DNA of 64,000 bases from Xanthobacter autotrophicus. GTDB taxonomy: Bacteria; Pseudomonadota; Alphaproteobacteria; Rhizobiales; Xanthobacteraceae. Location: assembly GCF_005871085.1 (NCBI RefSeq), contig NZ_VAUP01000028.1:124001-188000 (forward strand). The letters are read 5' to 3'. Both the position numbers and the translations under genes were made by a program. Shown piece by piece: positions 50,240-58,793 of this stretch (positions are counted from its first letter, which is position 1; the number at the start of each line of letters is the position of its first letter). The notes beneath the pieces were generated by a model. It was not told the DNA's origin and made no database searches. It worked only from the letters and a program-made list of their open reading frames with translations.

Positions 50240-51708
50240 GCCACCCGGAACCAGCCCATGAGGCCCGCATCCATGTGCTCCAGGATGTGGCAATGGAACA
50301 CCCAGTCGCCGCTCTTGGCGCGAAAGGCGATTTCCACCGTCTCGTTGGGCTCGGTCATCACAGTGTCGGCGAGATAAGGCGGGATGGTCGTCTTCCGTGT
50401 CGAGGACAGGACGCGAAAGACGTGTCCGTGCAGGTGCATGGGATGGACGTGCTTGGTTACGTTGGTGATGGTGAGCCGGTAGCTGTCGCCATCTTTCAGG
50501 ATATCGAGCGGCGGCGGCAGCCGCAGGTCGGCACCCGCGCCCCAGGACGTGCGGTTGATGGCCCAGAAGGTCTTGTCGCCCACGCAGAAGGAATCGATCA
50601 GGGCCTTCGCCAGCGGATCGTCCGCCGGCAGGGGCGGCGCGATGGCGGTGGCACCGGCGGCGGTCTGCACGATGAAATCCCGCTTTTTCGCGCGGCTGAC
50701 GTCCGGCAACGGCACCTTGGCGGCGGGCAGCGCGATGGGCTTGAAGGGCGTCTTCTTCTTTCCCTTGTCCACCGCCACCAGGGTGGTGAGCAGATAGGGC
50801 TCGGCGGTGCGATAGTCGAAGACCTTCACCTCTTCGCCGGGACCGGGCATGCGCACATGCACGTCGAGCCGCATGGCCGGCCCCATGCGCCACACCTCGT
50901 CCGGCAGCTTGGAGAGGGGGAGCGGGACGAGGGCCTGCCCATCCACGGCGATGATGGCGGCGTTGTTGGTGTCGCAGCCGAATTCGATGGTGCGGGTGGA
51001 ATCGGCCACGATCGTGCGCAGGCGCACGTCGCCATAGGCCGGCGCCTCGATCCGCGGCGGGATCACCGAGCCGTTGGTGGCGCGCACCGTGCCGAAACTG
51101 CCGGCGGTGGAGGCGCCTTCGTCGGTGAACATGGGCATCCAGCGGCCATCCGCGTCGAGCCGCCAGTCCTTGACCGCGATGATGTGTTCCAGGTCGAAGC
51201 CGAGCCTGGCCTCGGCCGGGTCTTCCACCAGCAGCAGGGCCACGAGGCCGCGCCCCACCTGGCCGGTCTCATCGCAATGGGGATGGAAGAAATAGAAGCC
51301 CGGATCGGGCAGGGGTACGTTGTAGGTGAAGCGACCGCCGGCGGGGATCGGTTCCTGGGTGAGGGGGGCGACGCCGTCGGAGAGGTTGGGTACGCGGATG
51401 CCATGCCAGTGCACGGTGGTGGGCGTCGGCATACGGTTTTCGAAATCCACCATCAGCCGGGTGCCGAGCGGCACGCGCCAGGTGAGGAAGGGCGTGCCGT
51501 TATAGGCGCAGAAGCCCTGCGTCTTCGGCTTGTCCGGGCCGAGGAGCGCCACCTCCATCTCCGCAGCGGAGAGGGCAAGGTGGCGCACCGGCGCATTCGG
51601 GGGAAGCGTGTCGCGCGAGACGGCCATGTGCCCGAGGGCGGAGGGGGCGAAACCCGCCGCCCCCGCCGCCGTGGCGCCAAGCAGGACTGCCCGTCGCGAG
51701 ATCATCAC
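50236..51708 (-). CDS. Multicopper oxidase, laccase/ferroxidase-like
   Basis: A 490-residue Tat-exported enzyme (MMISRRAVLLGATAAGAAGF). All four copper motifs are present: TVHWHGIRVP, YFFHPHCDETGQVGRGL, HPMHLHGHVF and HCHILEHMDAGLMGWF, which includes the type 1 Met. It oxidises one-electron donors with O2. In this operon, opposite an FTR1 permease, ferrous iron is a plausible substrate, by analogy with Fet3-Ftr1. A cuprous oxidase or laccase role is the alternative. The start is seven bases after the first imelysin stop. Confidence 0.9.
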   Translation of the reverse strand: MMISRRAVLLGATAAGAAGFAPSALGHMAVSRDTLPPNAPVRHLALSAAEMEVALLGPDKPKTQGFCAYNGTPFLTWRVPLGTRLMVDFENRMPTPTTVHWHGIRVPNLSDGVAPLTQEPIPAGGRFTYNVPLPDPGFYFFHPHCDETGQVGRGLVALLLVEDPAEARLGFDLEHIIAVKDWRLDADGRWMPMFTDEGASTAGSFGTVRATNGSVIPPRIEAPAYGDVRLRTIVADSTRTIEFGCDTNNAAIIAVDGQALVPLPLSKLPDEVWRMGPAMRLDVHVRMPGPGEEVKVFDYRTAEPYLLTTLVAVDKGKKKTPFKPIALPAAKVPLPDVSRAKKRDFIVQTAAGATAIAPPLPADDPLAKALIDSFCVGDKTFWAINRTSWGAGADLRLPPPLDILKDGDSYRLTITNVTKHVHPMHLHGHVFRVLSSTRKTTIPPYLADTVMTEPNETVEIAFRAKSGDWVFHCHILEHMDAGLMGWFRVA

Positions 51709-51715
51709 CTCAGCC

Positions 51716-53002
51716 TCATTTCTTCTTCACGGCCTTGGGGTCGTCGAGGCTGGCCGAGCCTTCCACCTTGATCTGCAGCTTCAGGACCGAGACCCCGCGC
51801 TCGATGGCATGGGCCTGGGCGACGAGGGCATCCACGCCGTCCTGGATCAGCTTCGCGCCCTTCTCGTTTCCTTCGGCGAGCATCGCGTCGTAGTAGATCT
51901 CGCCGGCATCGGCCGTGTCCTTGATCTTCTTCAAGGCGGCGAGGGCGGCGTCCGACTTCTGGTCGATCTCGTCGGCGATCTTGGGGTCCGCGGCGCGGAT
52001 CAGGTCGGCCACCGAGGGACCGGAAAAGACGGTGCCGTCGGGCTTGGTGTAGCGGCCGTAATAGACGTCGCGGATGCCCACCTCGTCGTAATAATGCGCG
52101 TTGTGGGTGTTGTTGGAGAAGCAGTCGTGCGCTTCTTCCGGGTCGTGCAGGATGAGGCCGAGCTTCATGCGCTCGCCGGCGAGTTCGCCGTAGGACAGGG
52201 AGCCGAGGCCGGTGAAGATGACGCCGAGTGCCGGCTTGTCCTTTTTCTTGAGAAGGGTGGTGCGGGCGATACCCTTCGGTCCCCACACGTTGGTCATCTC
52301 ATCAAGGTCCGCCACCAGCGTTGCCGTGGCGACCCTCAGAAATTCGGCACGGCGGTCGCAATTGGCGTTGGTGCAATTCTTCAGGTCGAAATCCGTATAG
52401 GGGCGATTGCCGGCGTTGATCTTGGGATCATGCAGGTTCTGGCCCCAGAGCAGGAATTCGATGGCGTGCCAGCCCGAGCCCACATTCGCTTCCACGCCGC
52501 CTGCGGTGTTGAGGCTGTGCAGCAACTCCGGCGTGATCTTCGTGGTGTCGATGGTCTTCTTGCCGATACGGATGGATTTCGAGCCAATCACGTTGGCGGT
52601 GTAGAGCGGGTTTTCATCCGACTTCTCGCCATAGCTCTTCTTGTCCACGTAATCGATGAGGCCTTCATCCAGCGGCCAGGCGTTCACGTCACCTTCGATC
52701 TTGTCCACCGCCTTGTTGCCGAAGCGGAAGGCTTCGGTCTGCATGTAGAAGACACGGGCGGCCTTCCAGGCGTCGCGGGCCTTGGCCAGCGTTTCGGCGC
52801 TCGGGGCATCGAGGAAGGAGAGAATGACCTTCTGCATGTCCCGGGCCGTGGCGGCGGAAGACCCGTACATGGACTGTGCCAGGTCGGCATAATGGACGAT
52901 CACATCGCGCGGCTTGGGGGCATCCTTGGGAGCTTCGGCAACGGCCGGGCTCACGAAGGCTGCAAAAGCGGCGACGACTGCGCCTAGAACATGCGCGCGC
53001 AT
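51716..53002 (-). CDS. Imelysin-family periplasmic iron-uptake protein (first)
   Basis: A 428-residue protein with signal peptide MRAHVLGAVVAAFAAFVSPAVA; GGAGAGAAGG lies before the ATG. The imelysin signature GWHAIEFLLWGQNL is intact, with TANVIGSKSIRIGKKTID, FSNNTHNAHYYDEVGIRDVY and a C-terminal helical bundle as in IrpA/ICMP proteins. It is probably a periplasmic iron-binding protein delivering to a permease. It is the first gene of the operon and is divergent from ftr1. Confidence 0.9.
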   Translation of the reverse strand: MRAHVLGAVVAAFAAFVSPAVAEAPKDAPKPRDVIVHYADLAQSMYGSSAATARDMQKVILSFLDAPSAETLAKARDAWKAARVFYMQTEAFRFGNKAVDKIEGDVNAWPLDEGLIDYVDKKSYGEKSDENPLYTANVIGSKSIRIGKKTIDTTKITPELLHSLNTAGGVEANVGSGWHAIEFLLWGQNLHDPKINAGNRPYTDFDLKNCTNANCDRRAEFLRVATATLVADLDEMTNVWGPKGIARTTLLKKKDKPALGVIFTGLGSLSYGELAGERMKLGLILHDPEEAHDCFSNNTHNAHYYDEVGIRDVYYGRYTKPDGTVFSGPSVADLIRAADPKIADEIDQKSDAALAALKKIKDTADAGEIYYDAMLAEGNEKGAKLIQDGVDALVAQAHAIERGVSVLKLQIKVEGSASLDDPKAVKKK

Positions 53003-53102
53003 CGACCTTCTCTCCTTGAAAATGAATGTTCGAAATGGGGGGCGGGCTCCCTCCGGACCGGACCTTAGGGATCCGGCCAAGGCGCGGCAAGTGCCCGGCG
53101 AG

Positions 53103-53123
53103 ACAATGGAATTGTTCCATTGT
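53103..53123. promoter_or_regulatory. Palindrome with GAA-N3-TTC core, imelysin side
   Basis: Arms ACAATGGAA and TTCCATTGT are perfect complements around TTG. It lies 100 bases upstream of the first imelysin start. The core GAA-N3-TTC is the heart of the Irr iron-control element of alphaproteobacteria, though the flanks differ from consensus. Confidence 0.5.
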
Positions 53124-53326
53124 CGGGATCGGTCACGAAGACTTGCAGGTGGCAAGTCAAAACGCCGCACACGGTAGTTAATTTACGCTACGCCAATCCA
53201 TGCGCCTGTTCAATGCTCCAGGTTCGCGCCCCGCGTCGCTACAAGATCTGGAATGATGGGGCGCCGGGCGTTTCGTCTGTCGCGGATAACGTTGCGTGCA
53301 GGTCCGGCGGCGTTCGGTTCTTGGCA

Positions 53327-53341
53327 TTTGAATAATTCAAA
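53327..53341. promoter_or_regulatory. Irr-box-like palindrome, ftr1 side
   Basis: TTTGAA-TAA-TTCAAA is a perfect palindrome differing at two symmetric positions from TTAGAA-N3-TTCTAA, the iron-control element as I recall it. It lies between the divergent imelysin operon and ftr1. Confidence 0.5.
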
Positions 53342-53549
53342 ACAATGGTGGCCCCGATGACAGTGCGGCGACAGAAGTGCTAGGTTGCCTCCAGTCATTT
53401 GCAGAATTTCTCCTTACGTTACGTCGGCTTCTGTCGGTTTTAGAAATGTTGAAAGCGTCGATGCCCTTCGTCTTTCGTCGTGTCCTAGCGTGCATCAGGG
53501 CCCGCAATTCGGAAGCGGAGCGCGCGCTCGCCAGGAAGGAACGGTTGCC

Positions 53550-54392
53550 ATGATTGCCGCGCTGCTGATCGTCTTCCGCGAGGTGCTGGAGGCGGGCATC
53601 GTCATCGGGGTCGTTCTGGCCGCGTCCGAGGGCATCCGCCATCGCGGCCTGTGGATCGGGCTCGGCATTCTGGGTGGCCTGTCCGGTTCGGCGCTGCTGG
53701 CCCTGTTTGCCAACGAAATCGCCTCCACCTTCGAGGGTTCCGGCCAGGACATCCTCAACGCCGCGATCCTCTCCATCGCCGTTGTCATGCTGGTGTGGAC
53801 AGTGGTGTGGATGGCCAGCCACGGCCGGCAGATGGTGGCCGAAATGAAGGATGTGGGGAGCGATGTGAAGGAAGGGCGCCGGCCGCTCGCGGCGCTCGCC
53901 ATCGTGGTGGGCATGGCCGTGCTGCGCGAGGGTGTCGAGATCGTGCTGTTCCTCTACGGCATTGCCACCACCGGTGACGAGACCGTAGGCGCCGTGGTGC
54001 TTGGCGGTCTCGCCGGGCTGGCTTGCGGTGCTGTGGTTTCGCTTGCGCTTTATCGCGGGCTTGTCGCCATTCCCCTCAGGCACTTGTTCAAGGTCACAAC
54101 CATTATCATCACCCTGCTTGCCGCCGGCCTTGCCGCGCAGGCGGTGGGGATTCTCCAGGATTCGGGTTTCATCCAGTCCTTGTCGGATCCGCTGTGGAAC
54201 ACCAACTGGCTGCTCGCCGACGACAGCGCCCTGGGACGGGTGCTGCGCACCCTCGTCGGCTATCGTGCCGAGCCCACAGGCATGCAACTGATCGCCTATC
54301 TGGGGACCGTGGCCACCATCGTCGTGCTGTCGTCGATGGTAAACGGCCGCAGGTCTCCCGCTGCGGGCGCCCCCCGCCAGGTGCGAGCCTGA
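53550..54392 (+). CDS. FTR1-family iron permease
   Basis: A 280-residue membrane protein with seven predicted helices. Two REGLE-type motifs occur, REVLEAG at residues 10-16 and REGVEIVLFLYG midway. This is the EfeU/Ftr1 pattern for ferric iron passage. GGAAGGA precedes the ATG at 53550. An upstream extension to 53385 has no membrane character and was rejected. The gene is divergent from the imelysin/oxidase operon, which may supply oxidised iron. Confidence 0.9.
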   Translation: MIAALLIVFREVLEAGIVIGVVLAASEGIRHRGLWIGLGILGGLSGSALLALFANEIASTFEGSGQDILNAAILSIAVVMLVWTVVWMASHGRQMVAEMKDVGSDVKEGRRPLAALAIVVGMAVLREGVEIVLFLYGIATTGDETVGAVVLGGLAGLACGAVVSLALYRGLVAIPLRHLFKVTTIIITLLAAGLAAQAVGILQDSGFIQSLSDPLWNTNWLLADDSALGRVLRTLVGYRAEPTGMQLIAYLGTVATIVVLSSMVNGRRSPAAGAPRQVRA

Positions 54393-54579
54393 TCGCGAGC
54401 CTGACCAGGCGCAACCGATGGTTCAGGGGGAGCGGCCGGTCGTCCTGGCGCTGGAGCACAGAAACTCGGCACCGATCCCGGACGTGGAACTTTCCTTCGG
54501 GAAAGCGTTCCCGGCCGGGGGTGCTTCCGGTATAATGACCCTCCGCCATTCCGCGCCGGGCGCGCGAGGAGGGGACGTA

Positions 54580-55008
54580 GTGACGAAAAATATCGGTACC
54601 CGCCTGTTTCTGCGCGTGGATTTTCCGGATGGTCGCCGCCTCGGTCCCGGCAAGATCATGCTGCTGGAGGCGATCCGCGAGCACCGCTCCATCCTCTCCG
54701 CTGCCAAGGCCATCGGCATGAGCTACCGCCGGGCCTGGCTTCTGGTGGATGAGCTCGATCGCATGTTCGAGCAGCGGGTGATCGTGACCTTTCCCGGCCG
54801 TCGCGGCGCCGGTACGGAAGTGACCGCCTTCGGCGAGCGCATCATCGCCCTCTACCGCGCCATGGAGCGTCAGGCTGCGAAGGCGACCAACGCCGCCGTG
54901 GACGAACTCACGAAGGCGCTTTCGGCGGAGTTCCGCCCGCAATCACACGCAGAGCCGGAGGAGCCGCAGACGGCTGGCGCGGCGGGGAAACAGGCGAAGG
55001 CGATCTGA
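54580..55008 (+). CDS. ModE-like molybdate-responsive regulator (HTH domain only)
   Basis: A 142-residue product from GTG at 54580, preceded by GAGGAGGGG; TATAAT at 54531-54536 may be its -10. A winged-helix domain typical of ModE has GPGKIMLLEAIREHRSILSAAKAIGMSYRRAWLLVDEL and VTFPGRRGAGTEVTAFGERIIALYRAME. The molybdate-binding MOP domains are absent; the MOP-like segment is in ModC instead. It likely represses modABC. Its last 101 bases overlap the end of modC on the other strand. Confidence 0.82.
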   Translation: MTKNIGTRLFLRVDFPDGRRLGPGKIMLLEAIREHRSILSAAKAIGMSYRRAWLLVDELDRMFEQRVIVTFPGRRGAGTEVTAFGERIIALYRAMERQAAKATNAAVDELTKALSAEFRPQSHAEPEEPQTAGAAGKQAKAI

Positions 55009-56113
55009 TTTCCGCCCCCGGCGAGTTGAAGCCGGCCGGCCGGCTTTCCACGGTGACGGCCTTGATCATGGCCCATACCGTCATGCCCGGCTCCAGCGCG
55101 AGGCGCTGCACGCTCTCCTGCGTCACCAGTGAATGAAGCTTGCCGTGGGCCAGCGCTACCTCCACATCCGAGAACGGACCTTCCGCCCGGGTGATTCTGG
55201 CGATGGTGCCGGACAGGCGGTTTGTCACCGACACGTCGATGGGCCGCGATAGCGACAGCGAAACATCGCGCGAGCGCACGCGTGCACGCGCCGGCGCGCC
55301 CACCGGCCGGCCCACCAACGGCACCCGAAGCTCGCCGTCGGGAAAGGAGACGGTGGACAGGCCGAACTCCTCGTTATGGGCAGTGATGGTGCAGTCGAAG
55401 ATCGTACCGAGATCGAAGCGGCCGAGCACGGGCAAAAGTTCGGGTTGGGACAGAACGTCCGCGAGGGGGCCGCAGGCGATAACCTTGCCGTCGGCCACGG
55501 CCGCCACTGCGTCCGACAGGCGCAGCACCTCCTCCACCGAATGGCTCACATAGAGGATCGGCAACCGAAGCTCGTCCCGCAGGCGTTCGAGATAGGGCAG
55601 GATCTCCCCCTTGCGCATCTCGTCGAGGGAGGCGAGCGGCTCGTCCATGAGCAGCAGGCGCGGCTGGGACAGCAGGGCGCGGCCGATGGCGACGCGCTGC
55701 TTCTCGCCGCCGGACAAGGTGTGGGGTCGACGCTTCAACAGGTGGCGAACGCCAAGCATCTCCACCACCGCGTCGAAGCCGATGGTGCGTTCCCGTCTGG
55801 CCCGGCGCTCGCCATAGCGCAAGTTGTTGTCCACGGTCATGTGCGGAAACAGGCGCGCGTCCTGGAATACGTAGCCGGCGCCGCGCCGTTCCATGGGCAG
55901 GTCGATGCCCTTGTCGCTGTCGAAGAACACCTCGTCGCCCACCACGATGCGCCCGCGATCCGGCCGGACCGAGCCCGCGACCGCCTGGATGATGGTGGTC
56001 TTGCCCGATCCCGACCTTCCGAAGAGAGCGGTGATGCCCATGTCCGGAGCAGCGAAATGGGCCTCGAGGCAGAACCCCGTGTTGCGCGCCAGGGAAACGT
56101 CGATCTCGATCAT
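54908..56113 (-). CDS. modC: Molybdate ABC transporter ATPase ModC
   Basis: A 401-residue ATPase. Walker A GRSGSGKTT, Q-loop VFQDARLFPHM, signature LSGGEKQRVAIGRA, Walker B LLLMDEPLASLD and a switch His in YVSHSVEEV are all present. The C-terminal MOP domain (about 295-370: SVTNRLSGTIARITRAEGPFSDVEVAL) binds molybdate and feeds back on transport. The last residues are a Pro/Ser tail of unusual length that overlaps modE on the other strand. The start overlaps the modB stop by four bases. Confidence 0.93.
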   Translation of the reverse strand: MIEIDVSLARNTGFCLEAHFAAPDMGITALFGRSGSGKTTIIQAVAGSVRPDRGRIVVGDEVFFDSDKGIDLPMERRGAGYVFQDARLFPHMTVDNNLRYGERRARRERTIGFDAVVEMLGVRHLLKRRPHTLSGGEKQRVAIGRALLSQPRLLLMDEPLASLDEMRKGEILPYLERLRDELRLPILYVSHSVEEVLRLSDAVAAVADGKVIACGPLADVLSQPELLPVLGRFDLGTIFDCTITAHNEEFGLSTVSFPDGELRVPLVGRPVGAPARARVRSRDVSLSLSRPIDVSVTNRLSGTIARITRAEGPFSDVEVALAHGKLHSLVTQESVQRLALEPGMTVWAMIKAVTVESRPAGFNSPGAEIRSPSPVSPPRQPSAAPPALRVIAGGTPPKAPS

Positions 56114-56799
56114 ATCTGCCCCAGCGCGATCTTGATGCGCCGGTCCGCCATCTCGGCCAGGATGAGCGCGCCCAGCGCCAAAATCACCGACACCACCGTG
56201 AGGCGCAACGCCATGGCGTCGCCGTCCGGCATGTGGGTGGCGCTGTAGATGGCCAGCGGGATGGTCCGCGTCTGCCCCTCGACGTTGGAGACGAAGGTGA
56301 TGGTGGCGCCGAACTCGCCCAGCGCCGAGGCCAGCGAGATCAGGCAGCCGGACAGCACGCCGGGCATCATCAAGGGAAGGGTGACTGTGAAAAAGGCATC
56401 CATCTTGGTCGCGCCCAGCGTGCGCGCCGCGGTCTCGATGCCCTGGTCGATGCCGCCGATGGCGAGGCGGATGGCGTTGACGGTGAGAGGGAAGCTCACC
56501 ACCGCTGCCGCCACCGTGGCGCCGGCGGTGGAGAAGATCAGCGATATGCCGAACCACTCGTGGAGGTATTGGCCGATATAGCCCCGGTTGCCAAGGGTGA
56601 TCAGCAGCAGATAGCCGACCACCACCTTGGGCAGCACCAGGGGCAGATGGACGATGCCGTCGAAGATCCCCTTGCCGGGAAAATTGAAGCGCGCGAGCAC
56701 CCAGCCGATAAGGATTGCGGGGGGCAGGCTCCAGATGGTGGCCCAGAAGGCGACCTGCAGGCTGAGCCTGACGGCCGTCCATTCTTCAGGGGTGAGCAT
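56110..56799 (-). CDS. modB: Molybdate ABC transporter permease ModB
   Basis: A 229-residue inner-membrane permease with about five helices. The coupling (EAA-like) loop is ETAARTLGATKMDAFFTVTLPLMMPG. FSTAGATVAAAVVSFPLTVNAIR and LGEFGATITFVSN are typical of ModB. The start at MLTPEEWTAVRLSLQVAFWAT is chosen over an upstream Arg-rich extension. It couples to ModC, with substrate from ModA. Confidence 0.92.
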   Translation of the reverse strand: MLTPEEWTAVRLSLQVAFWATIWSLPPAILIGWVLARFNFPGKGIFDGIVHLPLVLPKVVVGYLLLITLGNRGYIGQYLHEWFGISLIFSTAGATVAAAVVSFPLTVNAIRLAIGGIDQGIETAARTLGATKMDAFFTVTLPLMMPGVLSGCLISLASALGEFGATITFVSNVEGQTRTIPLAIYSATHMPDGDAMALRLTVVSVILALGALILAEMADRRIKIALGQI

Positions 56800-56879
56800 G
56801 GGGCAGTCTTCCGAGTGATGGCGGTTCTGGGCTTGGCGCGTCTTGAGCTTAAGCCGAAGCCACGGAAGTCGCGAAGCAA

Positions 56880-56922
56880 GTCCCGTTCCCACTGGGCCAC
56901 GGGCCGCGGCGGGAACGGGGAC
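56880..56922. other. Stem-loop between modA and modB
   Basis: GTCCCGTTCCC and GGGAACGGGGAC pair over 11-12 bases with one bulge and a GC-rich loop, in the modA-modB gap. There is no T run, so it may be an mRNA-stability or processing element that favours modA over modBC. Confidence 0.45.
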
Positions 56923-56932
56923 CTGAGTGGGC

Positions 56933-57745
56933 TCACTTCACCGTGAAGCCGTACTTCTTATAGATCTCCTTCGCTTCGGGCCCCTGGAGGAAGGCGAAGA
57001 AGGACTTGGCGGCGGGGGTGTCCTGACCCTTCACGAGGGCGAAGGGATATTCCACCGGGGGATGGCTGTCGGCCGGGAAGACGGCGACGACCTTCACATT
57101 CTTGGCCACGGCCGCGTCAGTCGCATAGACGACGCCGAAAGGCACCTCGCCGCGTTCCACCAAGGCAAGGGCCGCGCGCACACTCTCGGAGCCGACGATG
57201 CGTGGGGCGACCTTGTCCCACACGCCGAGATTGGTGAAGGCAGTCTTGGCGTAGACGCCCACGGGGACGCTGTCCACAAGGCCGGTGGCGATGCGGCCGT
57301 TGGCGCCGAGCAGGGCGTCGATGTCCATGCCCTTGGTGATGGTCACTGGCTTGGCCTTGTCGGCCGGAGCGACCAGCACGAGGGCATTGCCGAGGACGGT
57401 CGCGCGGGTGGCGGGCAGGGTGAGGCCCTTGCCGTCGGTATAGTCCATCCACTTGAGGTCGGCGGAGGCGAAGATATTGGCCGGCGCGCCGGCCTCCAAC
57501 TGCTTGGCCAGCGCCGAGGAGGCGGCGAAGGAGAACTTCACCTGCGTCTTCTCGCCCTTGGCGGCATAGGCCTTGGCCACGTCCTCGAAGGCGTTGGTGA
57601 GGCTGGCGGCGGCGAAGGCGGTGACCGTGGTCTCAGCGCCGGCAGCCGATGCCTTGGCCGGTTCCTCGGCCCGCACGGGAGCAAGGCTGGCGGTGGCAAG
57701 CAGAAGGCCGACTATGAGGCCGCGACGCAGAATGAAGCTGGACAT
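56933..57745 (-). CDS. modA: Molybdate-binding periplasmic protein ModA
   Basis: A 270-residue protein with a signal peptide (ILRRGLIVGLLLATASLAPVRA). Molybdate-contacting regions are VTAFAAASLTNAF, FSFAASSALAKQLEAGAPANIFASAD, VGVYAKTAF and FGVVYATDA. It captures molybdate in the periplasm and delivers it to ModBC. It is the first gene of the unit; a Mo-box-like palindrome lies just upstream. Confidence 0.95.
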   Translation of the reverse strand: MSSFILRRGLIVGLLLATASLAPVRAEEPAKASAAGAETTVTAFAAASLTNAFEDVAKAYAAKGEKTQVKFSFAASSALAKQLEAGAPANIFASADLKWMDYTDGKGLTLPATRATVLGNALVLVAPADKAKPVTITKGMDIDALLGANGRIATGLVDSVPVGVYAKTAFTNLGVWDKVAPRIVGSESVRAALALVERGEVPFGVVYATDAAVAKNVKVVAVFPADSHPPVEYPFALVKGQDTPAAKSFFAFLQGPEAKEIYKKYGFTVK

Positions 57746-57761
57746 GGCAATGGTCCCCTTT

Positions 57762-57779
57762 GATATGTCCGTTCATATA
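57762..57779. promoter_or_regulatory. Mo-box-like ModE operator
   Basis: GATATG-TCCGTT-CATATA forms inverted half-sites (ATATG / CATAT) separated by six bases, starting 17 bases before the modA start codon. The spacing fits the TATAT-N6-7-ATATA layout of ModE sites in Rhodobacter as I recall. Confidence 0.5.
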
Positions 57780-57971
57780 CAGCATGCCGTAGGGAAACAA
57801 GAGGCGATGCGTCCGGGGCTAAAGGGGTAAGCCGGTGGGGCGACAGGAAAGCTGCGGTTTATGCTGCATTGCGGCATGTGGCCGCGGCGCCCCGAGGGGC
57901 TGCGTCCTGGCTCTTCGAGCGTTCGGCGCGGGCACGCAGGTGTGAGGCCCGCGCGCGGCACGCACGGATCT

Positions 57972-58496
57972 TCAGAAGCCGAACAGCTTGAAGGCGGCGG
58001 CGCCCGGAGCGAGCATGGCGAACGCCCAGAGCGCCGCGCTCGCGACGTTTGCCACCTGGAAATGGGTCTGTCTCATGGCCAGCACTCCGGCCACCAGCGG
58101 CACCACCGCGCGCACGGGCCCGAAGAAGCGGCCGATGGCCACGCCCCAGACGCCGAAGCGATGGAAGAAATCTTCTGCGCGGGCCACCAGATCCGGCCGT
58201 TTCGACAGGGGCCAGAAGGTCTTCGCCCGTTCCTTGTAATGGAAGCCGAGCCAGTAGGAGATGGCGTCGCCCAGAGCTGCGCCTGTGGCGGCGGCAAGCC
58301 AGATGGGGAAGAAATGCAGCCCGCTCGCCTCGATCAGCGCGCCGATGGCCAGCAGCAGGACCGTCGCGGGAATGAAGAACGACACGAGAGCGAGCGATTC
58401 GCCAAAGGCGAGGCCGAACACGATCGGCGCGGCGAGGGCGTGGTTATTCTGAACAAACACGGTGGTCGCAGCGATGATGGCCTGAACGTCGATCAT
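57972..58496 (-). CDS. DedA family membrane protein
   Basis: A 174-residue protein with GGAGGAGAC before the ATG. The DedA/VTT pattern is visible: FIPATVLLLAIGALIEASG, AATGAALGDAISYWLGFHYKERAK, FFHRFGVWGVAIGRFFGPVRAVVPLVAGVLAM. There are about four to five membrane segments. Members translocate undecaprenyl phosphate or other lipids; substrate here is unspecified. Single gene. Confidence 0.9.
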   Translation of the reverse strand: MIDVQAIIAATTVFVQNNHALAAPIVFGLAFGESLALVSFFIPATVLLLAIGALIEASGLHFFPIWLAAATGAALGDAISYWLGFHYKERAKTFWPLSKRPDLVARAEDFFHRFGVWGVAIGRFFGPVRAVVPLVAGVLAMRQTHFQVANVASAALWAFAMLAPGAAAFKLFGF

Positions 58497-58793
58497 GTCT
58501 CCTCCAGCTGCAGAGATCGGAAGGCCGGTCCTCCCGCGCAAGAGGCGGTCCCGGTGTCACCCCGCGGCGCACCTGTCATGCCGCAGGACTTGGGCGAAAA
58601 AGCTGCTCGCGCCTTGAAATTGTCATGGGGATGGGTCATACACCCTGCCGTAGCGCCCCGGAGGGATTCCCAATCCCCCTTGCAGCGCGCTCGGGCCGCG
58701 TAGCGGAGACCGCCGGAGCTTCCCCTTTTGAAGCGTCGCGAGCGGCTTTGCCCGACTTCAACGATTGCCTTTGGACACCCCAGGCCACGCGGG

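Larger units (their letters stand above)
53003..53549. other. Divergent iron-locus regulatory region
   Basis: This 547-base gap between the first imelysin and ftr1 holds two perfect palindromes with the same GAA-N3-TTC core (53103-53123 and 53327-53341). Nearer the imelysin side it also has a CTTGC/GCAAG hairpin at about 53143-53157. Its AT content is above the window average. No gene was seen. Confidence 0.7.

Noticed and set aside
48980-50893. Di-heme gene extended upstream into the oxidase gene
   Set aside because: The additional 218 codons are a shadow of the multicopper oxidase; the start at 50239 gives a proper signal peptide and ATGA overlap.
54908-56782. Single long ModC frame covering modB as well
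   Set aside because: The N-terminal two-thirds of that extension is Arg/His-rich shadow of modB; the genuine modC start at 56113 overlaps the modB stop and begins a normal ATPase.
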